From Pseudomonadota bacterium (GTDB taxonomy: Bacteria; Pseudomonadota; Gammaproteobacteria; Burkholderiales; Burkholderiaceae_C), in the NCBI GenBank assembly GCA_963205115.1, contig CAUJHV010000006.1:1-64000 (forward strand): a stretch of DNA of 64,000 nucleotides, read 5' to 3'. Shown here in pieces: positions 48,738 to 57,153 of this stretch. Position 1 is the first letter of the stretch. Each line of letters begins with the position of its first letter. The notes under the pieces were generated by a model that did no database searches, was not told the DNA's origin, and saw nothing but the letters and a program-made list of their open reading frames with translations. Both the position numbers and the translations under genes were made by a program.

Positions 48738-49406
48738 ATGAAGCGCTTCCACGTCCACCTGCACGTCAAGGATCTCGATCAAAGCATCGCCTTCTACTCG
48801 AAGCTGTTTGCGGCCGAGCCGGCACGCCACGAAAGCGATTACGCCAAGTGGATGCTCGAAGACCCGGCCGTCAATTTCGCCATCTCCACTCGCGGCGCGC
48901 AGCCCGGCATCGACCACCTGGGCATCCAGACCGATGACCCGGCCGACCTGGCGGCGATGAAGGCCCGTGCCGAGGCCGCCGACATGGCGCTGCTGGACGA
49001 GGGCGAAACCACCTGCTGCTACGCGCGCAGCGAAAAGCACTGGGTGACCGATCCGCAAGGCGTCGCCTGGGAGCACTTCCACACGCTGGCGCAGATTCCG
49101 GTCTTCCGCGAAGCGGCGACGGCCGGCACATCGGCCTGCTGCACGCCGGCGGCCAGCACCGTGGCGGGCAGCGCATCTGCCGCCAGCGCCGCGTCTTGCT
49201 GCACCCCGGCGGCCAGCACCGCGTCTGCCAGCGACCCGGCCGCCACTGCAGCGTCTTGCTGCACCCCGGCCTCAGGCGCGACCAGCGCCGCTGGCGCCAC
49301 CATGGCCGCCGCGCCGGCGGCGACGGAAGGTGCCTGCTGCACGCCCAAGTCGCGCGGCAAGCCCATCGGCATCCCCGTGAAGGGCGCGCCCTCGTCCTGC
49401 TGCTGA
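48738..49406 (+). CDS. arsI: ArsI/CadI-family C-As lyase-like protein with Cys-pair tail
   Basis: A 222-residue protein. The first ~125 residues are a vicinal-oxygen-chelate dioxygenase domain like ArsI, which cleaves the carbon-arsenic bond of trivalent organoarsenicals. Metal ligands are suggested at H60 (IDHLG) and E112 (WEHFH), and the arsenic-binding vicinal pair at C93-C94 (ETTCCYARSEKHWVTDP). The remaining ~100 residues are Ala/Ser/Thr-rich and carry further Cys pairs at 134-135, 154-155, 174-175, 200-201 and 221-222, four of them as CCTP. This tail is not part of the usual fold. It may bind As(III) or another thiophilic metal. Confidence 0.88.
   Translation: MKRFHVHLHVKDLDQSIAFYSKLFAAEPARHESDYAKWMLEDPAVNFAISTRGAQPGIDHLGIQTDDPADLAAMKARAEAADMALLDEGETTCCYARSEKHWVTDPQGVAWEHFHTLAQIPVFREAATAGTSACCTPAASTVAGSASAASAASCCTPAASTASASDPAATAASCCTPASGATSAAGATMAAAPAATEGACCTPKSRGKPIGIPVKGAPSSCC
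49131..49310 (+). repeat. 3 x 60-bp tandem repeat encoding CCTP units in arsI
   Basis: Three 20-codon units, each beginning with a Ser-Ala/Ala-Ser-Cys-Cys-Thr-Pro segment (Cys pairs exactly 20 residues apart: 134, 154, 174), are followed by a diverged fourth CCTP at 200-203. The DNA units share the TGCTGCAC.CC core and are degenerate elsewhere. Confidence 0.85.
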
Positions 49407-49422
49407 ACGGGGTGCTGCGGCC

Positions 49423-49929
49423 ATGACGCACCACGTCCTGATCCTGTGCACGCACAACTCGGCGCGCAGCGTGCTGGCGGAGGGCATGCTCAACCACTGG
49501 GCCACACGCCTGGGGCGAGACGTGCGCGCGCACAGCGCGGGCAGTGCGCCCAGCGGCCGCGTCAACCCGCTGGCGCTGCAGGCGCTGCAGGCCGCCGGCG
49601 TCGATACGGCCGGTGTGCACAGCAAGAGCTGGGACGCGTTCACCGCGGCTGACGCGCCGCCGCTGTCCATCGTCATCACCGTGTGCGACCGGGCCGCGGC
49701 CGAGACCTGCCCGGTGTTCATCGGACGGGCGGGCGAGGCGCCGCTGCGCGTGCATTGGGGCTACCCGGACCCGTCGACGGCCGAGGGCGGCGAGGCCGGC
49801 CGGCGCCAGGCCTTCGAACTGACCCGCCAGGCCATCGGCTACCGCATGCTGCAACTGCTGGCGCTGCCGCTGGATGGGATGGACCGGACGGCGCTGCAAG
49901 CTGCGCTCGATGCGATCGGCGCCGACTGA
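49423..49929 (+). CDS. arsC: Thioredoxin-coupled arsenate reductase (LMW phosphatase fold)
   Basis: A 168-residue enzyme reducing As(V) to As(III). The P-loop CTHNSARS (C9-x5-R15) is the low-molecular-weight phosphatase signature. C88 and C96 (VCDRAAAETCPVF) complete the three-cysteine relay of thioredoxin-dependent ArsC, and the HWGYPDPS segment supplies the catalytic Asp. Its start is 16 bases after the arsI stop. The As(III) product would leave through the Acr3 pump encoded next. Confidence 0.95.
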   Translation: MTHHVLILCTHNSARSVLAEGMLNHWATRLGRDVRAHSAGSAPSGRVNPLALQALQAAGVDTAGVHSKSWDAFTAADAPPLSIVITVCDRAAAETCPVFIGRAGEAPLRVHWGYPDPSTAEGGEAGRRQAFELTRQAIGYRMLQLLALPLDGMDRTALQAALDAIGAD

Positions 49930-49983
49930 TCCTGCGGCGGGCTGACCATTCGCGCCTGTTGACCGTTTCACCTCATCCACGAC

Positions 49984-51066
49984 ATGACCGCCGCCACCGC
50001 CGTTCCGTCCACCGCACCCGCGCCGATGAGCGTGTTCGAGCGCGGCCTCACGCTCTGGGTCTTCCTGTGCATCGTCGCGGGCATCGCGCTGGGGCAGTGG
50101 CTGCCCGGCCCCGTGCAGGCCATCGGCCGGCTGGAAGTGGCGCGGGTCAACCTGCCCGTGGGCCTGCTGATCTGGGTGATGATCGTGCCGATGCTCCTGA
50201 AGATCGACTTCGGCGCATTGCACCAGGTGAGCCGCCACTGGCGCGGCATCGGTGTCACGCTGTTCGTCAACTGGGCCGTCAAGCCTTTCTCGATGGCGCT
50301 GCTGGGCTGGATCTTCGTGCGCCACGTCTTTGCGGCGCATCTGCCAGCCGATCAACTGGACAGTTATGTCGCGGGCCTGATCCTGCTGGCGGCCGCGCCG
50401 TGCACGGCGATGGTCTTCGTCTGGAGCCGGCTGACCAACGGCCACCCGCTGTTCACGCTGAGCCAGGTGGCGCTGAACGACACGATCATGGTGTTTGCCT
50501 TCGCGCCCATCGTCGCGCTGTTGCTGGGCCTGTCGTCCATCACCGTGCCTTGGGCCACGCTGCTGACCTCGGTGGTGCTCTACATCGTCATCCCCGTGGC
50601 GCTGGCGCAGGCCTGGCGCCGCGTGCTGCTGCGCCGCGGCGGCCAGGCGGCGCTGGACGCCACGCTGGCGCGCATCGGCCCGTGGTCCATCGCCGCGCTG
50701 CTGGCCACGCTGGTGCTGCTGTTTGCCTTCCAGGGCGAGGCCATCCTGAAGCAGCCGCTGGTCATCGCGATGCTGGCGGTGCCCATCCTCATCCAGGTGC
50801 TGTTCAACGCCGCGCTGGCCTATGGGCTGAACCGCCGGCTGGGTGAATCCCACGCGGTGGCCTGCCCGTCGGCGCTGATCGGCGCGAGCAACTTCTTCGA
50901 GCTGGCCGTCGCCGCCGCCATCAGCCTGTTCGGCTTCGAGTCCGGCGCGGCGCTGGCCACCGTGGTGGGCGTGCTGATCGAGGTGCCCGTGATGCTGCTG
51001 GTGGTGCGTGTGGTGAACGCGAGCAAGGGCTGGTACGAGGCCGGGCAGCACGCCGCCCGGCCCTGA
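49984..51066 (+). CDS. acr3: ACR3-family arsenite efflux permease
   Basis: A 360-residue inner-membrane As(III) exporter with about ten transmembrane helices. The conserved Cys of TM4 is C140 (LLAAAPCTAMVFVWS) and the conserved Glu of TM10 is E333 (GVLIEVPVML). FVNWAVKPFSMALLGW and NDTIMVF are also family-typical. The start may be 49984 or the internal ATG of MSVFERGLTLWVF (residue 15). It closes the arsR-arsI-arsC-acr3 operon and converges on the FCSD-like gene. Confidence 0.95.
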   Translation: MTAATAVPSTAPAPMSVFERGLTLWVFLCIVAGIALGQWLPGPVQAIGRLEVARVNLPVGLLIWVMIVPMLLKIDFGALHQVSRHWRGIGVTLFVNWAVKPFSMALLGWIFVRHVFAAHLPADQLDSYVAGLILLAAAPCTAMVFVWSRLTNGHPLFTLSQVALNDTIMVFAFAPIVALLLGLSSITVPWATLLTSVVLYIVIPVALAQAWRRVLLRRGGQAALDATLARIGPWSIAALLATLVLLFAFQGEAILKQPLVIAMLAVPILIQVLFNAALAYGLNRRLGESHAVACPSALIGASNFFELAVAAAISLFGFESGAALATVVGVLIEVPVMLLVVRVVNASKGWYEAGQHAARP

Positions 51067-51078
51067 GATCTTCTCGCT

Positions 51079-52440
51079 TCAGCCGCTGGTCATGTCCTGC
51101 ACGGCCAGGCCGTACCAGCGCAGGTCTTCCTCCCACAGCTTGCGGCTGCGGTCGTTGTCGTCGATCTGCGTCTGCAGCAGGTGGCCTTCGGGGCCCATCT
51201 TGTAGTCGAACTGCACCGAGATGGCTTCCAGCGGATCGAGGTTGACCAGCATGTAGCACAGGTTGTCGATGAGCACGGGCGTCGGCGCCTGGCCCTTGGA
51301 CTGCTGCGCGATGTACTGCGCCACGCTGCGGCCCATGCGGTTGGCCACGTGCCCGCTCTTGGGGTAGTGGCCGAACTGCGGCGAGACGGCGCCCACGCTG
51401 TCGCCGATGACAAAGACCTGCGGGTCGTCCTTGAGGTTGTAGAACTGCGGATGCACGGCCGCCCAGTTGGTGGGCTTGCCCTCGGCCGTTCGGCCGATGG
51501 CGCCGAGCTTCCACACCAGGTCCGCCGCCTGGTGGTGGCCCATGAAGATGGCATCGTCGAAGCGGAATTCGCCGGCCGCCGTCTTGACCACGCGCGCGAA
51601 CGGGTCGAGCGACTGCACACCGGCGTTAGGCACGTGCGTGATGATGTCCGGGTACAGGTCCTCGAAGACCTGCTTGTAGCCCGGGCCGATGGGCGCGATG
51701 CGCGGCTTGGGGTCCAGGATGATGATCTTGGCCGGTACCTTGTTGCGCTGGAAGTGCGCGGCCATCAGGCAGGCGCGCTCGTAGGGCGAAGGCGGGCAGC
51801 GGTGCGGCGGCGGGGGCAGGGTCATGACGATCGTGCCGCCCTTGAAGGACTTGATCTTCTGCTTCAGCGCCAGGTGCTCGGCGCTGGGCACATAGGCGCT
51901 GGAATACTGGCGCACGGTATGCGAGATGGCGGCACGGTCGTTGCCGAACCAGGGTTCGTAGCTCACGCGGATGCCGGCCGAGACCACGAGCCAGTCATAG
52001 TCGATCGTGCCTTGCGCCGTGTGCACGCGTCGCTTGTCGCGGTCGACCTCGGTGACTTCGGTCTGCACGTAGGTGTAGCCGGCGCGCCGTGCGGCATCGG
52101 TATACGAATGGACCAGGAACTGCGTGTCCACCACATCGACCAGCCACTTGTTGCTCAGCGGGCAGGACCAGAAGATGGGATTGCGCTCCAGCATCACGAC
52201 CTCGAGGTCGGGCGCGGTCTGGCGCAGGTAGCGTGACACCGTGAGCCCGCCCCAGCCGCCACCCAGGACGACGACGCGGCGCTTGCTGCCCTTGGGCATC
52301 AGCTCGGGTGCGGCCTTGGCCACCATCGGCGCCTGTGGTGCGGCGCAGCCGGCCACCAGGGCCACGCCGCCCGCGGCGGCTGCCTGCAGGATGCGGCGGC
52401 GGTTCGACGACGACTCGTGCATATCGTGCGGAACGTTCAT
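51079..52440 (-). CDS. FCSD-like FAD-dependent oxidoreductase (exported lipoprotein candidate)
   Basis: A 453-residue flavoprotein resembling the flavin subunit of flavocytochrome c sulfide dehydrogenase. A Tat-like N-terminus (SNRRRILQAAAAGGVALVAGC) ends in a lipobox-type Cys, so it may be a folded, exported lipoprotein. FAD fingerprint VVVLGGGWGGLTVSRYLR (~56-73), ERNPIFWSCPLSNKWL with a possible redox Cys, VFVIGDSVG, and the C-terminal FCSD-flavin domain (CYMLVNLDPLEAISVQFDY). A cytochrome partner is not adjacent. Sulfide or another reduced sulfur/arsenic species is a plausible substrate; this is inference. It is preceded by a short Cys-containing ORF 11 bases upstream. Confidence 0.85.
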   Translation of the reverse strand: MNVPHDMHESSSNRRRILQAAAAGGVALVAGCAAPQAPMVAKAAPELMPKGSKRRVVVLGGGWGGLTVSRYLRQTAPDLEVVMLERNPIFWSCPLSNKWLVDVVDTQFLVHSYTDAARRAGYTYVQTEVTEVDRDKRRVHTAQGTIDYDWLVVSAGIRVSYEPWFGNDRAAISHTVRQYSSAYVPSAEHLALKQKIKSFKGGTIVMTLPPPPHRCPPSPYERACLMAAHFQRNKVPAKIIILDPKPRIAPIGPGYKQVFEDLYPDIITHVPNAGVQSLDPFARVVKTAAGEFRFDDAIFMGHHQAADLVWKLGAIGRTAEGKPTNWAAVHPQFYNLKDDPQVFVIGDSVGAVSPQFGHYPKSGHVANRMGRSVAQYIAQQSKGQAPTPVLIDNLCYMLVNLDPLEAISVQFDYKMGPEGHLLQTQIDDNDRSRKLWEEDLRWYGLAVQDMTSG

Positions 52441-52451
52441 GGGGCCTCCGT

Positions 52452-52559
52452 TCAGTGCAGGTCCAGGTCACCGCGGCGGTGACACGATCGGGACGGGTCG
52501 GCGCACGCGGCGCAGGTCATCAGCGCACGGCGCGTGCGCGAGGGGGACAGGCTGATCAT
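52452..52559 (-). CDS. 35-codon Cys-containing small ORF upstream of the FCSD-like gene
   Basis: This ATG-TGA frame has an excellent ribosome site, AAGAGGAG (52569-52576 on the complementary strand), nine bases before its ATG, and ends 11 bases before the FCSD-like ATG, whose own GGAGG lies in that gap. The peptide begins MISLSPSRTRRALMT and has C16-x2-C19 and C26, with a basic middle. It matches nothing I know. It could be a small protein or a regulatory leader peptide coupled to the oxidoreductase. Confidence 0.5.
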   Translation of the reverse strand: MISLSPSRTRRALMTCAACADPSRSCHRRGDLDLH

Positions 52560-52861
52560 GGTGAGAAGCTCCTCTTGGATGTTTGTCGCGACTCGCGGGT
52601 CGCCAGACGATTGGAGCCCAGGCGGCGGCTCTTGCGCCAGGGTGGCAAGCCCGGAGGTGGTGCCCGCGACGCATGTGCGCCCGTTGCCGCGTGGGGGGTT
52701 CGCGCCGCCCGCGCGCCGCCGGGGCCGGCGTGGCGTAACCTTCCGCCCCGTGGCGACGAATGAGGCGAGGTCGCTTCGTCACATCAAAACCAGGTCTCGC
52801 GGCACTGCGGCGAGATCGCCTGCGCCCCCGTCGGGTGCGCGGACCCCGAGGAGAACCCCAC
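52560..52861. other. Divergent intergenic region without a further gene
   Basis: 302 bases between the small ORF and the TVP38-oxidoreductase fusion gene. It holds the ribosome site of the small ORF and a GAGGAG site at the right end. I see no convincing promoter pair or palindrome in it. Confidence 0.5.
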
Positions 52862-55051
52862 ATGCCCGACGCCGGACCCCGCAAGAGCCCGTGGCTGCGA
52901 TGGCTCGCCGTGGCGATCGTCGCGCTGCTGGCCGTCTGGGCCTACCGCCACTACCAGCTGGGCACGCTGCTGACGCTGGACACGCTGAAGTCCAGCCGTG
53001 AATCGCTGCGGGCCTTGGTCGAGCAGCGCCCGTGGCAGACGGGCGGCTTGTTCTTCCTGATCTATGTCGTGGCCACCGCGCTGTCGTTTCCGGGTGCGCT
53101 GGTGCTCACGCTGGCGGCCGGGGCGATGTTCGGCTTCGGCTGGGGGCTGGTGCTGGTGTCGTTTGCGTCCAGCCTGGGCGCGCTGCTGGCCTTCCTGGCC
53201 AGCCGCTACCTGCTGCGCGATGCCGTGCAGACGCGCTTTGGCAAGACGCTGGCGCCGGTGAATGAAGGCATCGCGCGCGACGGCTGGCTCTACCTGCTGA
53301 CCCTGCGCCTGGTGCCGCTGTTCCCGTTCTGGCTGGTGAACCTGCTGATGGGCCTGACGACGATCGGCGCGGCGCGCTACTACGCCGTCAGCCAGGTTGG
53401 CATGCTGCCCGGCACGGCGGTCTTCGTGAATGCGGGCACGCAGCTGGCGGGCATCCAGAAGTCGTCCGACATCCTCTCGCCGGCCTTGCTGCTGAGCTTC
53501 GTGCTGCTGGGCATCTTCCCGTTGATCGCCAAGGCCATCGTGTCTGCGCTGCAGCGGCGCAAGGTCTATGCGCGCTGGCAGAAGCCGGCCTCGTTCGAGC
53601 GCAATCTCGTCGTGATCGGCGCGGGTGCGGGCGGGCTGGTTTCGGCTTATATCGCCGCGGCGGTGAAGGCCAAGGTCACGCTCATCGAAAGCCAGCGCAT
53701 GGGCGGCGATTGCCTGAACTACGGCTGCGTGCCCAGCAAGGCGCTGATCAAGTCCGCGCGCCTGGCGCACCAGATCGGCCAGGCGGAAAAGCTGGGCCTG
53801 CGCGACGCACAAGGCCGTGTGGACTTCGCCGCCGTGATGGCGCGCGTGCAGCGTGTCATCGCCGACATCGCGCCGCACGACTCGGTCGAACGCTACACCG
53901 GCCTGGGCGTCGAGGTGTTGCAGGGGCATGCCACGATGACCAGCCCTTGGACCGTGAGCGTGCGCCTGGCGGACGGCAGCCTGCGCACCTTGACCACGAA
54001 GAACATCGTCATCGCGGCAGGCGCGCGGCCTTTTGTGCCGCCGATTCCGGGCCTGGCTGACGTGGGCTTCATGACCTCCGACACGCTGTGGGAATTGAAG
54101 GAACTGCCGCGCCGGCTGGTGGTGCTGGGCGGCGGGCCCATTGGCTGCGAGCTGGCGCAGGCCTTTGCGCGCCTGGGCTCGCAGGTCACGCAGGTGGAGA
54201 TGCTGCCGCGTGTGATGTCGCGCGAGGACCCGGAGGTCAGCGAGCTCGTCGCGCAGGCGCTGCGCGCCGACGGCGTGGACCTGCTGACCGGCCACGCAGC
54301 CGTGCGCGCCGAACGGGAAGGCGAGGGCGCTGGCGCGCGCCGGCGGCTCATCGTCAAGCAGGGCGAGACCGAGCGTGCCGTCGAGTTCGACGTGCTGCTG
54401 TGCGCCGTGGGCCGCACGCCGCGTGTCGAAGGCTACGGGCTGGAGACCCTGGGCATTCCGCTGAGCCCGCGCAAGACAGTGCAGACGGACGACTACCTGC
54501 AGACGATCTATCCCAACATCTTTGCCGTGGGCGACGTGGCCGGGCCCTTCCAGTTCACGCACACGGCCGCGCACCAGGCCTGGTATGCGGCGGTGAATGC
54601 GCTGTTCGGCCGCTTCAAGCGCTTCAAGGCCGATTACTCGGTGATCCCCTGGGCGACCTTCACCGATCCTGAAGTGGCGCGTGTGGGCCTGTCCGAAACC
54701 GAGGCCAAAGAGAAGGGCATCGCCGTGGAGGTGACCCGTTATGGCATCGACGACCTGGACCGCGCCATCGCCGACGGCGTGGCCCGCGGCTTCGTCAAGG
54801 TGCTCACCGTGCCCGGCAAGGACCGCATCCTGGGCGTCACCATCGTCGGCGAACATGCAGGCGACCTGCTGGCCGAATACGTGCTGGCGATGAAACACGG
54901 CCTGGGCCTGAACAAGATCCTGGGCACCATCCACACCTACCCGACGCTGTCCGAGGCCAACAAGTACGCGGCCGGCGAATGGAAGCGCGCGCATGCGCCG
55001 CAACGCCTGCTGGCCTGGGTGCAGCGTTATCACGACTGGGAGCGTTCATGA
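52862..55051 (+). CDS. Fusion of TVP38/TMEM64 membrane domain and mercuric-reductase-like oxidoreductase
   Basis: A 729-residue two-part protein. Residues ~10-235 form a TVP38/TMEM64 (DedA-like) membrane domain (FPGALVLTLAAGAMFGFGWGLVLVS, LRLVPLFPFWLVNLLMG). Residues ~247-729 are a class I pyridine nucleotide-disulfide oxidoreductase: FAD motif VVIGAGAGGLVSAY, redox disulfide C284-x4-C289 (GGDCLNYGCVPSKAL), NAD(P) motif VVLGGGPIGCELAQAF, and C-terminal HTYPTLSEANK. No N-terminal HMA domain and no C-terminal vicinal cysteines, so it is not a true MerA. It is followed by DUF547 and SelD-N-like genes with ATGA overlaps. Confidence 0.9.
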   Translation: MPDAGPRKSPWLRWLAVAIVALLAVWAYRHYQLGTLLTLDTLKSSRESLRALVEQRPWQTGGLFFLIYVVATALSFPGALVLTLAAGAMFGFGWGLVLVSFASSLGALLAFLASRYLLRDAVQTRFGKTLAPVNEGIARDGWLYLLTLRLVPLFPFWLVNLLMGLTTIGAARYYAVSQVGMLPGTAVFVNAGTQLAGIQKSSDILSPALLLSFVLLGIFPLIAKAIVSALQRRKVYARWQKPASFERNLVVIGAGAGGLVSAYIAAAVKAKVTLIESQRMGGDCLNYGCVPSKALIKSARLAHQIGQAEKLGLRDAQGRVDFAAVMARVQRVIADIAPHDSVERYTGLGVEVLQGHATMTSPWTVSVRLADGSLRTLTTKNIVIAAGARPFVPPIPGLADVGFMTSDTLWELKELPRRLVVLGGGPIGCELAQAFARLGSQVTQVEMLPRVMSREDPEVSELVAQALRADGVDLLTGHAAVRAEREGEGAGARRRLIVKQGETERAVEFDVLLCAVGRTPRVEGYGLETLGIPLSPRKTVQTDDYLQTIYPNIFAVGDVAGPFQFTHTAAHQAWYAAVNALFGRFKRFKADYSVIPWATFTDPEVARVGLSETEAKEKGIAVEVTRYGIDDLDRAIADGVARGFVKVLTVPGKDRILGVTIVGEHAGDLLAEYVLAMKHGLGLNKILGTIHTYPTLSEANKYAAGEWKRAHAPQRLLAWVQRYHDWERS

Positions 55052-55905
55052 GTCTCGTCCACCGACCCTTCGTGCCGGCGCGCCGGCGGCTGCTGGCTGC
55101 TGCTGCCGCGTCCGCGGCGGGCAGCCTGGCTTGGCCAGTTCTGGCCCAGGCGCAGAGCGGCTTCGACCATAGCCATGCGGCGCTGACCGAACTGCTCAAG
55201 AAGCACGTCGTGGTCTTGCGCGGCGGCCAGGAATCGCAGGTGCGCTACTCGGCGCTGAAGGCCGATCGCCCCGCGCTGAAGGCCTATCTGGACAGCCTCT
55301 CGGCCGTGAGCGAGCCGGCATTCGCCAGCTTCACCAAGCCGCAGCGCCAGGCCTTCCTTATCAACGCCTACAACGCCTTCACGCTGGAGCTGATCCTCAC
55401 CAAGTACCCGGATCTCGAGAGCATCAAGGACCTGGGCTCGCTGCTGCAATCGCCCTGGAAACCCAAGTGGGTGCCGCTGCTGGGCGGCAAGGTCTCGCTG
55501 GACGACATCGAACACGCCATGCTGCGCAAGCGCGGCAGCTACGACGATCCGCGCATCCATGCCGCGGTGAACTGCGCCAGCATCGGCTGCCCGGCGCTGC
55601 GCGAGGAAGCCTTCGTGGCCGATCGCCTGAACGCCCAGCTGGACCAGCAAATGTTGCGCTTCATGAGCGACCGCACGCGCAACCGCTGGAACGCGCAGCG
55701 TGGGCGGTTGGAGGTTTCCAAGATCTTCGACTGGTTCGGCGAGGACTTCCGCCTGGGCCACCAGGGCGTGGCGTCGTTGCCGGCCTTCCTGGCGCGTTAT
55801 GCCGAGCAACTGGCCGATGCACCGGCCGACCGCGAACGCATCCGCGGCCAGCAGGCGGATATCGCCTACCTGGACTACGACTGGAAGCTGAACGCCGCAC
55901 GATGA
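55048..55905 (+). CDS. DUF547-domain exported protein
   Basis: A 285-residue exported protein. The N-terminal signal (ARRRLLAAAAASAAGSLAWPVLAQAQ) is Sec- or Tat-like. The DUF547 body contains RQAFLINAYNAFTLELIL, KPKWVPLLGGKVSLDDIEHAMLRKR, DDPRIHAAVNCASIGCPALREEAF and VSKIFDWFGEDF. The biochemical role of DUF547 is not known; the conserved Asn-Cys-Ala-Ser-x-x-Cys-Pro suggests a thiol- or metal-based site. It overlaps both neighbours by four bases and belongs to the operon 52862-56999. Confidence 0.9.
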   Translation: MSLVHRPFVPARRRLLAAAAASAAGSLAWPVLAQAQSGFDHSHAALTELLKKHVVVLRGGQESQVRYSALKADRPALKAYLDSLSAVSEPAFASFTKPQRQAFLINAYNAFTLELILTKYPDLESIKDLGSLLQSPWKPKWVPLLGGKVSLDDIEHAMLRKRGSYDDPRIHAAVNCASIGCPALREEAFVADRLNAQLDQQMLRFMSDRTRNRWNAQRGRLEVSKIFDWFGEDFRLGHQGVASLPAFLARYAEQLADAPADRERIRGQQADIAYLDYDWKLNAAR

Positions 55906-56999
55906 TCCGCCGCCGCTTGCTGCTGATCGGCGCGGGCCATGCGCATGCGCAGGTGGTGCTGGCCTGGGCGTCTTCGCCGCTGCCGGGTGTGGAGCTGTGC
56001 GTGGTCTCGCCGGTGGCGCGCGCGCCGTATTCCGGCATGGTGCCGGGCTGGCTGGCGGGTCTGTACCGGACAGACGATGTGGTGGTGGATTTCGAGCGGC
56101 TGTGCGCACGCGCCGGTGCCCGCTGGGTGCCGGCCGAACTGCAGCGGCTGGATGCGGCACGGCGCGTGGCCCACCTGGCCAGTGGCGAGGCGCTGCCCTA
56201 CGACGTGCTGTCCTTCAACATCGGCTCGACGCTGCGTCCGCCGGTCATCGAGAGCGCGGCCGTGCTGGCGCTGCGGCCGCTGTCACGCCTGTTCCCGGCG
56301 TGGGAGGCGCTGCAGCAGCGCTGGCACGACGACCCCGCGCGCACGCCCTTGCGGCTGATGGCCGTGGGCGGCGGTGCGGCGAGTTTCGAATCGCTGCTGG
56401 CGGCCGTGGCGCGGCTGCGCAGCCTGCGGCCCGATCGCGAGGTCAGCGGCACGCTGGTCACGCGTGCCGACCGCCTGCTGCCGGGCTTTGCGCCAGGCGC
56501 CGTGCGCGCGGCCGAACGCGCGCTGAAGGTCGCCGGACTGCAGCTGCGGCTGCGCACCGACTGGCAGCCAGACATGGGCCACGAGTGCGATCTCGTGCTG
56601 TGGGCCACGGGTGCCCAGCCTCACGAGTGGCAGACCGACCCCGCGCGCCGCGGCGGTCTGGCCGTCACCGACGACGGCTTCATCCGCGTCGACAAGCACC
56701 TGCGCAGCGTGTCGCACCCGCAGGTGCTGGCCACGGGCGATTGCGCCGGCTGGACGCCGCCCTTGCCCAAGGCCGGCGTCTACGCCGTGCGCCAGGGGCC
56801 GGTGTTGGTGCACAACCTGCGTGCCGCACTGGGCGAGGGCGATGCCTTGACCTACGAACCGCAGCAGCGCTTCCTGGCGCTGCTGGCCACCGGTGACGGC
56901 CGGGCCATCGCCTCGCGCGGCATCTTCAGCGCCGAGGGCCGCTGGGTGTGGCGCTGGAAGGACCGCATCGACCGGCGGTTCATCGCGCGTTTCAGCTGA
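55902..56999 (+). CDS. Pyridine nucleotide-disulfide oxidoreductase, 'N-terminal to SelD' type
   Basis: A 365-residue FAD-dependent oxidoreductase. The opening LLLIGAGHAHAQVVLAWASSPLPGVELCVVSP and APYSGMVPGWLAGLY are the hallmark of the TIGR03169 family, found either free-standing or fused N-terminally to selenide-water dikinase SelD. RLMAVGGGAASFE and VLATGDCAG complete the nucleotide-binding folds. No selD, selA or other Sec gene is visible in this window. It is third in an operon after the TVP38 fusion and DUF547, next to arsenic genes. Substrate unknown. Confidence 0.9.
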   Translation: MIRRRLLLIGAGHAHAQVVLAWASSPLPGVELCVVSPVARAPYSGMVPGWLAGLYRTDDVVVDFERLCARAGARWVPAELQRLDAARRVAHLASGEALPYDVLSFNIGSTLRPPVIESAAVLALRPLSRLFPAWEALQQRWHDDPARTPLRLMAVGGGAASFESLLAAVARLRSLRPDREVSGTLVTRADRLLPGFAPGAVRAAERALKVAGLQLRLRTDWQPDMGHECDLVLWATGAQPHEWQTDPARRGGLAVTDDGFIRVDKHLRSVSHPQVLATGDCAGWTPPLPKAGVYAVRQGPVLVHNLRAALGEGDALTYEPQQRFLALLATGDGRAIASRGIFSAEGRWVWRWKDRIDRRFIARFS

Positions 57000-57153
57000 G
57001 CGGCCAGCGCCCGCGCGGGCCGGCAGGGCCTGCGGACCGCCGGCGGTGAGGCGCTGCGCGCACCGCTGGCGCCGATCGGGGAACCCACGCTTGCGAACCG
57101 CCGGGCTTCGCGATCTGATGCCAGGACTTGGACACGCCTGGAGCGCAGACGCC

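Noticed and set aside
52862..55051. Mercuric reductase (merA) and hence a mercury-resistance locus
   Set aside because: The C-terminal vicinal cysteines and merR/merT/merP genes are missing; the reductase part is fused to a TVP38 membrane domain instead.
55902..56999. Evidence for a selenocysteine/selenium pathway in this window
   Set aside because: The TIGR03169 oxidoreductase is present without selD, selA, selB or tRNA-Sec; family name alone is not evidence of selenium use.
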